DNA from: Linepithema humile
Taxonomy: Eukaryota > Arthropoda > Insecta > Hymenoptera > Formicidae
DNA: 64,000 nt
NCBI RefSeq assembly: GCF_040581485.1
Contig: NC_090132.1
Span: forward strand, 17,603,411 to 17,667,410
Direction of reading: 5' to 3'
Each line of letters opens with the position of its first letter. Position 1 is the first letter of the stretch. A model generated the notes under the pieces. The model did not search any database, was not told the origin of the DNA, and saw only the letters and a list, made by a program, of their open reading frames with translations. This document shows, one piece after another, positions 41,801 through 53,536 of this stretch. Made by a program: the position numbers and the translations under genes.

Positions 41801-44800
41801 TAATTAAGCCTCGACGGCGAGCAGCTTCTTTGCACCGCACAGACTTAACCCTTTGCGAAATTAGATTCGCGCGGTTTTCACGCCAAGATTCATGCGAGTA
41901 ACCCATCTGCACGCGGCTAATGCACTCTCTCTTAGAGTAGAGGATATTTTATTACAATACTGTATCGAAGGATATGTACCCACACACACACACACACATA
42001 CGGTTCTACCTCAAGGTTAAGTCGATTTGAAAGGAACGAAAATGAAAAGAAAAAGAAGCAAACGAAAGCGGCGGATCGTATCTCTTGAAAGGGCTTGAAA
42101 GTGCTTGAAAGTAATGAAAATTTTGTGACTGAAGAATGCGAGAGGCCAAGTGTATTCAGTGCATTTCGGAATAATCATTATAGTAATGACACGGTGCTAC
42201 ATGTAGGAGAAAATGGATTGTTCTGATTGCGCACGAAAACAATATTCAGACTTGCGCGTCCTCTCATACTTCTCGCAATTGCAAATTGCAGCTCGCAAGA
42301 GTTAGGGCGCTAAGCACGTTTCATTCGAAAGAGGGTGGGAGAGAGAGAGAGGGAAAGGTGATAACGAATCATGTAGAATATGAGAATACGCGCGAGAATA
42401 TTAATCGTTGGAAAATTAATAATCTGCGGTGCGAAGTTGTAACTTCGTTGCAACGCAACGTTCTTTGCACATAATTAGAAGCAGCGCGGCTCTCTCATCA
42501 GCGGTTATTATCAAGAGACAGGATGGCTACTGCACGAACTCTATCGCTGTCAGCGTTCTTCTCATTATGGCCCGTGAAACTTGTTTATAGGCGCGCCGTT
42601 GTACTATTCTGTTACGTACATATTTCATATACGGACAACCATGTTCATCTCCACCGCCAGCTTGACGCTCGTCATAATAACATAGATATCGATCACGAAA
42701 GTTCGTATTCCGCGTATATTCAATTTGAATTTCAATTTCTGACTCTAGTGAACGAATATGAAATGGAATTTTGTTATAATGTAATACGTGTATTTTCGCG
42801 TTTACGATCCAGCAACAGTACAAATATATAAATGTCCTTAGAGGATATACGAGGCGGAATAAATTCTTTTTTGTTTCTGTTTGCAATCTTGAATATTTTT
42901 TTCTCTCAAAAATTGCCAGAGCAAAGTGAATCGTTTTTGTTTATTTCACATACATTACAAATACTGTTTGTTTAATTATTGCACGTAAATTAGCATGAGA
43001 TTCGAACGAATAATTTTTTTTAGAATAATTTCCGATATGAGTTTCCGATAGGAGTTATCCATATCAGAGAAATAGAAAGAGAGGTCTACGAGAATGAATA
43101 TCGTCATTCAATTTGAGCGTAACTTCTGTGCAATTCTTTTTTTACTGGAAAAAAACTCACCCTATCATGTGGACCACAATGTTCATTATTGCGTAAAACC
43201 CGACCGAGTAACTTCGTCTCGCGTTGGACAGTTTTGACCAATTGCGTGAAATTCTGACCGATACGTTAAAATAACGCGTGTCGCGACGAAGTCGGATGGT
43301 ATTGCAGTCCGTAGTCGAAACATCGTCGCACCGTATCGATGCGCAATGAAAAAAATAAGGTGCAAAAAGAATGAACGCCGTCATCGCGCGATAGGAGTTA
43401 TTTCGCGCGGTATGAGATATTGATGAAGAGACATTAAGTATGCGGTTTTGTTCTCATTGTTGTTCGAAGTGTTGTGAAATGAAAAGTGACTGCCATCGGT
43501 GCGCTGCGTCGTCCAGCCATTAAGAAGAACGTAGATAATCTTTTAAAAAAATAACAGAGGCATTTCATCTGAAATAATTATTTACCAACTATCGTAAAAA
43601 TCTTTTTCATTAGGGACAAAAACGTTTATACCGTACGTCCCATGAATTTATTGGTATGCGATTTAATCTCGCGATTGCTGACTCATTGGTTGGGTTAAAT
43701 ACAATAGTGGCGGCATAGGGGTTAACTCACTATAATTGAGACACAATTCGAGGCCAGGAAATGTGATACTCCGCGATGTTGAAATCCATCTGCGATTGAA
43801 TTTGGTGGCTAGTTTGACTGTATTTTGCTTGTGGCGAATCCATTTATTGAATTTTTTTTACTACTGTACATATTTGGTTTTCTGTACGTAAGGTTTCTAT
43901 CTGCATGCATATCAGATTTTTATATCACAGTACAACGTTGTTGTGGATCGACATTAGCATTCAAAGGACAAGTAGCGTTGTGTATCTTACTTTGCATATC
44001 GAAACTACTATCTCAGTTTGATAATTAGTTTCCCATTATTCTCAATATTTTATAATAACGTAAAAAAATATTAATATCAGAAAGAAGCAAATTTTTTGAC
44101 AAAAATATGTTGCGCTATTTTGCGCTGTAGCGATATTGACTTAGATGTTACAGTATGGAAGTATTATCCTATTCTTAACCCTTAACCCTTTAACGTTGTT
44201 GCTACCTTCTTTTATTAACCCTTGACTGATATATAGCGATCTTACAGATCATCGCCTTTGTATGTTCTATCCTCTTCATTTCCCTTATTTTTTTTATCTT
44301 AGAACCTATAGTTACTTCTTATTTACCTTTTTTTTATCTCTCAATAATAGCATAAGTGTTTCTTCTCGACATTTCTTTCTCTTTTTGTTTTAAATAATTG
44401 CAACAGCCTTGTGAATTAAATATGACAATAAAAGGAGAAAAGATAACGTTAAATATTAATCTAAATATTAATCTTAATATTCTTAATATTCTTTGCACGG
44501 AAGATGTGCGAATATCTGCAATATTATTAATCAAAAAACAATATTTTAAAATTGCACATATAAAATATAAATAATAAATGCTCATAAATATTTGATAACA
44601 TAATAAAAATGAAAGAAATTAGAATATATGCGACATTGCGAAATTGCATGGTTAACGCATGCTGTAAAATTTACCACATCGCGATTAGGTTCTTTTCTTG
44701 GATGCAATATCCTTCGTCGTACTGCTGGAGCCGTGCCACCTCTTTCGCCAAGAAATAAGAATCGAGAAGAGTAATAAGAATCGCGGACACGCGCACGAGT

Positions 44801-47800
44801 GTTACATCTGTGCGATGAATCTTTCTTTTTTCTCCGTGTCCCTTGCGGTGGAATATTTTAGCGCACATAAGACCGTTTTTTTTCGGCGCGTCTAATTTCT
44901 CCGCAAGGACACAGGAGAAGAGAGCAGTCTGACAGGCGTATCACGCAGCACGTGCGGCCTGTTAACGACGACGAGACGACCGGCACCAAACAGAAAGCCT
45001 ATTAATAGAAATAAGCGCCGGGGGCAAACGAACCTTCAATCTGCCGGCTTCGAGCTTGATCAGGCAGTAATCCGTCTTTCCGGCAGCCAATAGCAGCATA
45101 GCATCTGCAAGATGAGTTCGAAACCGGAAACTGATGTCAGTAGCACCTTTGGCCTCTTGAACCGGAAGATGGATGTAGCTCGCCCCGTAAAACGACACTG
45201 CAAGTTTAACAAATTTAATGCGTTTAGATGGTACAACGTGGAAGACCGATGGTGCGCGTTATTATATACCGGATAATTTGCCGAATAGAGGGAAAGAGAC
45301 GGAAGGAGAGATAGGAAAATACGCTATCAACATTACAATTCTTTATTTTAATTTGCGCAACTTTGTAATGGTCTCGCTCGATAATTTCACAAGTTTATTT
45401 TTCAAGTTAGATAGTTTTGTTGTAACTGAGAAAAGTTTACTTACAGTTAATTCGCATTTTGCATTTCGCTAACTGATATAATAATAATTAAAATACGAAT
45501 TTTACGAAAAAAAAAAAAAGATCGTTGAACACCGTGCACGCAACGTTCTATTTTTACGTAAGATAAGAAGCGAGTTGAATACGTTGCACAAGACGGCGAA
45601 CAAGACCTCATTTTTCTTTGCTGCCGAGGAAGAGAAATTAAGTGTCACTCGGGAAGTTTTATTTCGTTCATCTGTTTCTCCGATAACTTTTGAATTGCAA
45701 GCTGAAGTGGTTTTCTTCAGGAAATTTGATATATTTATCGTATCGCATCCTAAGTATCGGTAAATAAGTCATGACGACTACGAAGATGGACAATAAACTA
45801 GAACAATTTTGCAAATTTTATTAGGTTTGCGAGACGATCTTCCAGCTTCATTTATTTCTAAAGACAAATATTGGTTTTTCGTTTGTATTGATTTCCATAA
45901 TAATAGGGAAAGAATTAATTAGAATCTATAGATAATTTTGTAATAATTTATAGTAACTGTAAATATTATCAAGAACATTAAAACACGGATTTGGGCTTTA
46001 ATCGACTCATTATTATTTATTAAAACGCATTTTTTGTAATTTTTTTTTATTCGATCGCTTTTCATAATTTGTCTATACTGTTATGTAATTTTTTTATTTT
46101 CCGTGAGAAGAAAAATATGGTATAATATAAAAGTAAAATTTATTTATGATAATAAATTTAATAAAAATTTGATCTCCGCGTCTGTATGTGAAATCGCTTT
46201 TCCCGCGTACACATCAACTGTCGTTCACATCTCTCTGTCAAAACAGTCATCGTATCGAAACAAAAGGACGATATTTCCAAATAAACGTGCTCTTGAATAG
46301 TCAAAGGCTCTTTTATTTATTGGTACGTTTAAACCGCCGGCAGAGATAAAAAGTGTCACTTTGAATTGACATATTTAGTAACTGGATAGTCAATGAAAAT
46401 GAATAGTTCCAACGATTGAAAAAGAGGTTGAGAGGTTTATAGTAAAATTCATAATGATTATTAATCACGATACTTCAAAATTTATCCGCGGATTCCAAGT
46501 TTTCGAAGTCTATTATAGCGAGTATTCGCTTGAGCCACTTTATTAACAAAAGCGGCAGAAGCGGATCTGGCGGCAGGTTGATGAATGGATTGTCAAAGTT
46601 CTTCGAGTCTTCTCTCTCTCTCGGGTGTTTCTGCGGACTTATGCATCGTTTTACAGCGGTACAAATATCATTTTTGCGGATCGAATAAAAGGTGATAAAT
46701 AGGAGATCCGCGATTGTGACTCTGCAGAATTCCTATAAATCTCTCTAGGGCACTATGGTTATTATGTCTGTAAAATATTCTCGGTTAGCGGAGGTACGTT
46801 TCTGAAACGACCACAAACGCGAAAGAAGCGCGTCGGTTGCTTCGATTGAGTCGGTGAATGACCAGCTTCAACTGCCGCAAACGACCGATGAGGAGATCTC
46901 GTATCTCCCGGCGTGCTGTCTATAGCATATAAAGGAAAATGAACCAAGTTACTAAGAGTTTATTTCCCACCTTTGCGAATGATCTAAGAAAGCGTTCAAG
47001 TACATGGAATAACTGCACGGGCCATTAAGTACGGAGAATTCCTTAACCTCCCTTCCGCCCTTTCTCTCTTCCCGACCGCTTCCTTCCCAGTTAGCCGATG
47101 CATAGAAACATTAACGTCGACCGCGAATCGATCGTAGGTATTGCCCTCGGTATTTTGCAGTTCATTGCACCGCGGCTTACTCAGTTCGTGTTATCCGCGA
47201 ATCGTAATATTTGAGTACGCACAAAGCGTCGACTTGATGCAATAGAATTGATGCTCAACAATCCTCTTTTCCTCTTACACTCCCACGTGTAAACATTTGA
47301 AGTCTCAAATCGCGTTTCTTGTTTATATCTAATACACAATTTTCAAAAACCTATAATTTTGGAAAAAATATTACTATAATAAACTTGGTTCTTCTCTAGA
47401 ATTTTTCTCCTATAAACAATATCATAGCTTTTCTGAACAGATATTTTAAAGATTCTTGCGCATATATTGTTTCACACACATATCTGAATATATGCAACAA
47501 TCGAGACGTTTGTTTTGTGTATATATTGTATTATTATTCCAATTGTACACCCGGTACATCGTATCGATTCATGGCAATTACGGTTATGCGCGGTTATATC
47601 GAAAATGTGCATTCGGTTGTTATTCAATGAGTTTTATAGAATTACTAAAAACTGAGAGATCCAGTTTTACAGTATAAAATAGTAGAATTGTTACGCAAAA
47701 GGGATCGAGTTAATCATGCGAATACAACTGTTAGCAGTATTCGACGAATTTCAGTAACACTAACGTCACACAAAGAGGAATTTACTTTATAGGAGAAAAT

Positions 47801-50800
47801 TAAATAATAAATTGAAACTCGCTGATGTATATATGTGTACAATCCACGCTGACGAACATACATACGTAAATCGTATTACGCAGTTATTCTACAAATAGTT
47901 TATTTTTGGCGCTACAATGAAATATTACTTTGCACATTTGTGACGAGCCAGCCAGAGGAAAAGCTGTGTGTTGCATTTTTTAGCAAATGGTCTTGTTCTC
48001 GTTGAACGTAGACTAATGCATTCAAACGTATTGTTAATTATAACTAACTATATACATTGCTGATCTTCCGTAATTTTACTGGTACATATTAAATCAAATT
48101 TTCCGCGTTTTTACGTTGATTGTGTATCCTGGTTGCATCAAATTTCACTCAACACATCGACTGACCTGCATCCGATATGAAGCGGAATAAATGCGTGTGG
48201 TAGAATCGGTCTGTATTATGCACTTTAAGCGCGTTTTGCAGCTCTCGTAATTCTATTTTTCTTTGCGAGCCATGGAGATTCTCCCGCGGTTACATTCGCA
48301 AGCGCAATTGGCCGACGGCGTTCGTGAAAAAGTATACAGTGCATTAACAGTGCGGTGATAGTAGTCGGTGTGCAGCGCGATGTGACCGGCAAATGGAAAC
48401 GATCTCGTAAGGTTTCATGGAAACTGCCGGATATCCCGCTCTCTGATGAGATTCTTTCAATGGATATCGCGCAAGTTGCACGCAAAAATAAAAATAAACT
48501 ATTTATGCGATTGTTCCGACCAACCTCAATTAGCTGTCACAACATCAAAGTGACATGAAAGTATTGCGATCGACATCGATCGATTGCCTTCACTTATATC
48601 GTACTGTAAACATGTACAACTACTTTGTACGAAGTAAAAATTACAAGCGACGTCAGACTGAGTTCGTCGTAACTTTAATAAAAAATAATATTTTTTTGAA
48701 CCGCTGGAAAAAGATTCCAGATAGCGCAAGCGTTCGGCGTACCTTTCACAATATTGTTAGAGCTAATTACGCACTTGCCATTGTGCTTGGAGACATTGCT
48801 CTTTTTCATTGTTGCAAAAACATTTTAGTGCATTATAATACATACGTTTTGTATCTTCGTGGGATGTAAACCGCATGACCGGTACGCAAAAAATACGCGG
48901 TCGATGCGATACGGCCACGTAACAGTAGAGAATTTCTCTCTCTCTCTTTCTCTCTCTCTCTACCTCTCTTTCGCTCTCCCCTCTTTCTCTTTCAATGCGC
49001 ATGTTTTTCGCGAAAATATGTATCTAGTCAGAACTGCCGGAACATGTAAAAACAAATGCACGATACGCCACGCGCGTCGCGACGCAACGCGATGCGACGC
49101 GACAGTCTCACACGCGCCAGCCAGATTAACTTGGCAAACGGAAAACTGATTAGAGCAGCAGGTATCACGAACTCATTTTATCTCAGGTAGAATTCTGACA
49201 TATGTTTCGGATGTATAATTTCATATCAGATCAGCCGTGAATAATGTAAAATGAACGCCATTAGACTATGTACATCCTTCGTCTATTACAGCAAACATTA
49301 CTTGTTCGTTATATTTTGCAGCGACTGTTTAACCGGAATTTTATATCTAATTGTACACGAGTATAACGAGTCATGATGAATTTAATCGATCACTTTGCAC
49401 CTGTATAAGTAATGACAGTAGACAAAAATTCTGGGAAGAGAATTTGCAATATGTATTAACGCGAGTGGATACGTTGAGTGTACAGATATTATTGATACGA
49501 AAATACACGAAAATATCGATTGTTACGAACGCGCTTGGCAGAACCTCTTTTTTTTTTTTAGTAAAACTCGGGAAGAGCAGGTTAACAATTTTCTGTTTGA
49601 ACTTGCACTGTGTGCACGAGTATCGCGATCTGACCGCTTGTTAAATTCAGATCGATCTCGTAAGGTATAGCGCCGGAAAAGATGACTCCGTAAAAATCAA
49701 CGGTGCACGGATTACATGTTTCGATTTTCCGGTTTAATCGGACGAAACGCCAAGCCGAGTATATACATCGAGTAGGTATTGTACAACGATAACAGACACA
49801 CCGGTAATTCGAACACGAATGCCCTTCGATACGGTATTGTAACGGTGGATGATTTAGTATCAAGTTATTACTTCAACGTAATTTCCGCATTCGATTATTA
49901 CAAATTGGGCAAATTTAATTAGTGACTCTGAAAACGCTCGCGTCCGTCCTTTCCGTTTGCCCGGTTTCACCATGCCACGTGCTATATCGGGAATTGTTAA
50001 AAAATTTAATTTTAATTTTGATTTTGTAATTATATTCCAACTACTTTACAGCCGATAAAATGCAATATGCTGCACATTATACTATTATTACACTCTATTA
50101 TGTTTTTTTCTTCTAAAAAGTACAGTTTGTATACTTTATTAAGTTTTTCGAAGCACGCGTAGATAATGTTGAAGGAATTTTAATGACTTATTTCACAAAA
50201 TTACAAAATAATATTTTCTTGTCCCCGGCATATAATCGTATATAACCGCTCACTTCTCGCGCGAAATATCTCGTGCCTGTATAACGAAGGACATAATGCA
50301 AATATTTAATAGTATGCTCGAAACTTAGAAGTAATAGAGCACAGAAATAGCACAGTTGAGCTAATTCTAAAGTAGCTATAAAATATCCAGAATGTTAAGT
50401 TTCATGTTTATTATATCGGAATGTGTTACAACGAGGGAGACAATTTAATATCAATTTAAATCTCTTCTCACAATCAGTAGAAATAAAAATAAAAAAAGAA
50501 TTCACACACAAGCGCCGTTATCGATAAAATTATGAACAAATACGTCAAACATGACAACTGCATTTCTTTTCAATGACTGAAAAATAAATAAAATTTCAAT
50601 ATTTGATCTAATAATTAATTAAAAAATTTAATTAAAAAGAATTGAATTGTTTTATATTTTTTTTGTACTTTATTATATTGTTATAAATATTTGCAGTTAC
50701 TATCGATAAAATTACAACTGCGCTTGAGTTTTTTATTAATCCTCTTAGTACTTTTCTTACTATTTTCCTTCCACTCAACTTCTATTATTATACCCATAGA

Positions 50801-51379
50801 ACGGTGACTTTCGGTTACACAGCGCATGATTACTCACGGATTAGGGGTTGAAGAGACTAAACTCACTCTTGCGCGCGTTTCTCCTGATATAATCGTTCAT
50901 GCGGGGATGTTTACGCGCGCGAAGGGACGCAGCGGGTGCAGTGTACTATAGTCTCGCGTACTATTAAAAGCGTTCGGTGATGTGTGTGAGCAGCGACCAT
51001 TAAACCGCTCCCGCTATAAGTAAATTCGCGGGAACTACTCATGCCGGCGGCTATAAAAGTTAATCTTCACCGCTCTTTCTCGCGCACGTCGCTATTCTAA
51101 CAATCCTCGTCCTCCGTCCTCGCCCGTCCGAGTGGCGATGCCGAAAGCGAAATTCGTATTCCTTTCAACACTGCTTTCGCAGCCCGGGAAGATACGTGAA
51201 ACGACGCGTGGGAGAAGAATGAGGAAAGGAGGGGAATAATAAACAAAGAGAGGTCGCGAGTCGCGACGCTGTGTCTTACCTTTTTCGTCCGTTTGGCAGT
51301 AACCCAACAAGGAGGCTGTTACTGCTAAGAACATTAGCAGTTCCATGTCAGCGAGGAACGTTGGCCTTTTCCCGTGCAT
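18845..51379 (-). CDS. kon: Kon-tiki/perdido, chondroitin sulfate proteoglycan 4 (NG2) homologue, complete
   Basis: A large single-pass cell-surface proteoglycan core; in Drosophila it acts in muscle targeting and attachment with integrins and in glia. Eleven coding exons: 51379-51280, 45197-45034, 38360-38129, 32584-32368, 28234-27640, 27276-27022, 25846-25649, 24811-24610, 24410-21693, 21428-21022 and 20800-18845. They sum to 7044 nt, 2347 aa (human CSPG4 is 2322). Order: signal peptide (MELLMFLAVTASLLGYC), laminin G domain 1 (about 34-210, VSFYGASYIHLPV), laminin G domain 2 (about 237-385), an EGF-like cysteine module (about 390-420), then CSPG repeats (about 445-2190) with VTPVNDPPL, VQPVNDEIPVL and VEQVNDEPF. 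The transmembrane helix is at about 2200-2222 and a tail of about 125 aa ends in QYWV, the same PDZ ligand as human CSPG4. An in-frame TAA 9 nt before the first ATG fixes the start. The donor after exon 2 is an unusual GTTCGT. Confidence 0.95.
21693..24410 (-). CDS. kon: kon exon 9: 2718-nt exon encoding the core CSPG-repeat array
   Basis: This single exon encodes 905 complete codons, about residues 655-1560, and enters and leaves in phase (two bases in, one base out). It holds a series of CSPG repeats of roughly 110 residues, each with a pattern like FTQxDINxGxVxYxH (for example FTEDDLKHGSVSYKH, FSQKHLNAEVILYKH, FTQSQINDSQVIFTH). Antisense ORFs of up to 182 codons across it are shadows. Confidence 0.93.
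25847..27021. promoter_or_regulatory. kon intron 6 with a GC-rich, TATA-containing block
   Basis: Within this 1.2-kb intron, about 26330-26800 is GC-rich. The 12-mer TAATGAGCGGTG occurs at about 26453 and again at about 26518. TTTATAAATAGAG follows at about 26540 and matches a TATA box on either strand. Purine tracts flank it. No ORF is convincing. It could be an internal promoter or enhancer; the sequence cannot decide. Confidence 0.3.
27640..28234 (-). CDS. kon: kon exon 5: laminin G domain 2 and EGF-like module
   Basis: The exon encodes the second laminin G domain (WEFELKTGADGGLLLYNTG to GCIRNMVLDNKELGLPDV) followed by a cysteine cluster, CVEADPCVPGASCVQLG then FRCNCDQSLC. The spacing resembles a half or full EGF-like fold. 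As I recall the human CSPG4 sequence, it has an acidic linker without this cluster at the same place, so the module looks like an arthropod character, but I have not checked that. Confidence 0.9.
28235..32367. other. kon intron 4
   Basis: A 4.1-kb intron with a transposon relic at 28708-28900 and no supported gene on either strand. ORFs up to 154 codons (for example 30532-30996) show no recognisable domain. Confidence 0.6.
28708..28900. mobile_element. Tc1/mariner-like MITE with about 75-bp inverted ends and TA duplication
   Basis: Termini CACTGTAAA (28710 on) and TTTACAGTG (to 28898) are inverted, each flanked by TA. The inverted similarity runs for about 75 bp, including ATTACACGATAAATAACA and its inverse. 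The 189-bp body has no ORF. TA flanks and a CACTGTAAA-type terminus fit a Tc1/mariner-derived MITE. Confidence 0.85.
32585..38128. other. kon intron 3
   Basis: A 5.5-kb intron of mixed composition. It has a purine-rich run at about 35028-35093 and a short palindrome at 37079-37100 (TGTCGAAACA mirrored). I see no gene in it. Confidence 0.6.
38361..45033. other. kon intron 2
   Basis: A 6.7-kb intron. It holds (TC)n at 41332-41351, (CA)n at about 41981-41997 and a GA-rich patch at 42334-42355. CG-rich patches occur at 40180-40520 and 40800-41040. Long ORFs such as 39003-39407 on the minus strand have no recognisable domain and no splice context. Confidence 0.6.
45198..51279. other. kon intron 1
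   Basis: A 6.1-kb intron with a pyrimidine-rich simple repeat at about 48934-48990 and a CG-rich repeated patch at 49068-49105 (variants of GCGACGC). No coding sequence is supported. As the first intron of a developmental gene it is a natural place for enhancers, but that is inference. Confidence 0.6.
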
Positions 51380-53474
51380 CTTCTTTTATTCAGCAAACCC
51401 TGTGCTTGTCCACCTCCTCCCGCAGACTCTCTGCAGACTAGCGCGCACTCTCTCTTCCACTTCCACGGGGGTGAAACAGGCAGCACCGGTCTGACGAACG
51501 ACCTCACGGACCAGCTCTTAAGGGATATCGATTTCACGTGACGGGGGTTACAAAACGCTATTTACGGGGCAGAGCGGGCTAAGATTCGAACGTACTTTTC
51601 CCATCCATTTCTTGCTCGTATGTCTTCCCCGTCACGCACATCGCGGAATCTTTCTCTCTCGCTCTTCCGCGAGACGTTCGGCGGACGAATCACAACGGCG
51701 ACGGTTGAATTGAGTCGCTTTTCGCGGACGCTTATCGATCGTAGATCGGTGAGCGCGGTGCATCCGTGGGGACGTTAACGGCTGATTTAGTGGGAAAGTG
51801 TAAAACCGGCGAGTGCTCCCATGTACGTAGTCGTCGTCCTCGCGGGGTGACGTATCTCTCAGGATGCAGTGCGAACGGTGCGGAAGCTGGCATCTCGTTG
51901 CACGTATTCCCTTCGGTCGTTCTTGCGCCACAGCGCTGCCAATTCGGTCGATTCTGAAAGAACAGCGGTGCACAGCTTCAAAACTATGCGCAACGTGCAG
52001 ACTTCGCGCGAAACGATGCTCCGTGTCGCCGACACGATGCTTCGAGTTTTCGGCACGTACACGCTTGTTGCAGAAAGCTCGCAATCGCGAAAGCTCGGGG
52101 AAAGCTTAGAAACACCGTGAAGCAGGTGCAATACGTTTCCAGAAATTGGAGTAAAGAGAAAAATGTTTAATTAGGTATATTATTGTATCTCGATACAAAT
52201 TTGATAGTACAATTTACTAGTAACAATTAACATATACTTTAGAAAGTGGTATTTTGAACTATTATTGGCAATATGTTCATTATCGTTCGTACATTTTAAA
52301 TGAGTAAAATATTTCTAATAATATAAGTTTTAAACTTGAATCGATTCTTTCCTGTTTTCTTTAAATTGATAAATGTTTATTAAAAATTTTGCCGATGTCT
52401 GGCAACGCGAGCGAGCTCCGGAAATTCACGGAAACTCATTCTGTGCATATTGCTCCGAAACTTCTTTCGCAGTATAGAATCTCTTAGGATTAGTGTACAA
52501 TATGATAAGAATTGAGCGTGTGGCTTTCCTTAAGATTTTCTCTTGGCTGCAGGTAGCAAGCGATTATTTCATATTTGTTATAGCGATGTAAATACGTGGG
52601 CGGATATGAGAGTTCTCGCACAAGTTTTTGCGAAGGATTATTTTCAGGATGAAAAAGCAGCAATGTGCCGCGTCACGCCATTGTTCGAAAGCATCATAAT
52701 CTGGGCGAGTCTGATGCAAAAAGCAGTGAATGCAAAGCTAATATTTTTTGACGGAGATATTTGCGAGTCTGTTATAGCACCGAAATTAATGCACTCGCAA
52801 ACATTTAAAAACATCTGCAGGAATACCGATAGATGTGCACAAACATATATAAGATTTTAAATAAATGATAAAAATTATTTCCACCGATCGTGATGAATAA
52901 ATCTCACTGCTGCTGCATTTGAGATACTGCAGCTGTTTCGCGGAATAATTCAACTTGTGCAGCGTGAGATCCGGGAGCAACGTATTCTTGATAATCCAGT
53001 CGATACAATCGTAGCGAGAGAAGCTCAATTTCAGACAATTGATGTGCGCGCGCGTAACATATGTGAGAACGAATCTCGTTTACGTCTCGTCGACCACCGT
53101 CTGAAATAATTATTCTACGTCGGAGGCGAGAGATGTCGTCGCTCGTTCTCGCAACTATGAAAATTGCCGTGGTTGAAATTAAAACCACTTGAATCCCCAC
53201 TCGCATCCCACGGCACGACGGAAGACGATATTTTTCCACGGCGAAAACCCACTCGCATTCCGAATGCGCGAACGCGAGCTTCCGCATGATAAGAAGTTTT
53301 CCGCGTAGGGTAAAAGAGGGACTTTCACACCGCGAATCTAAACATTTAAACGACCCTGCCAACCTACAACTTGGCACTCTTCCTCCTTCCGCTGTACCAT
53401 TGCTTTACTTTACCTCGGGAGTTTCTCGCGAGAAATAGAAAAGGACGCGAAAGAGGGGGAAAGAAAGAGAGAGA

Positions 53475-53536
<62 letters not shown>

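Noticed and set aside
44174..44226. TTAACCC-like repeats reminiscent of telomere sequence
   Set aside because: Only three irregular copies and not the TTAGG unit expected for insects.
52543..52860. 105-codon plus-strand ORF
   Set aside because: It opens at CTG, not ATG; no domain recognised and no supporting signals.
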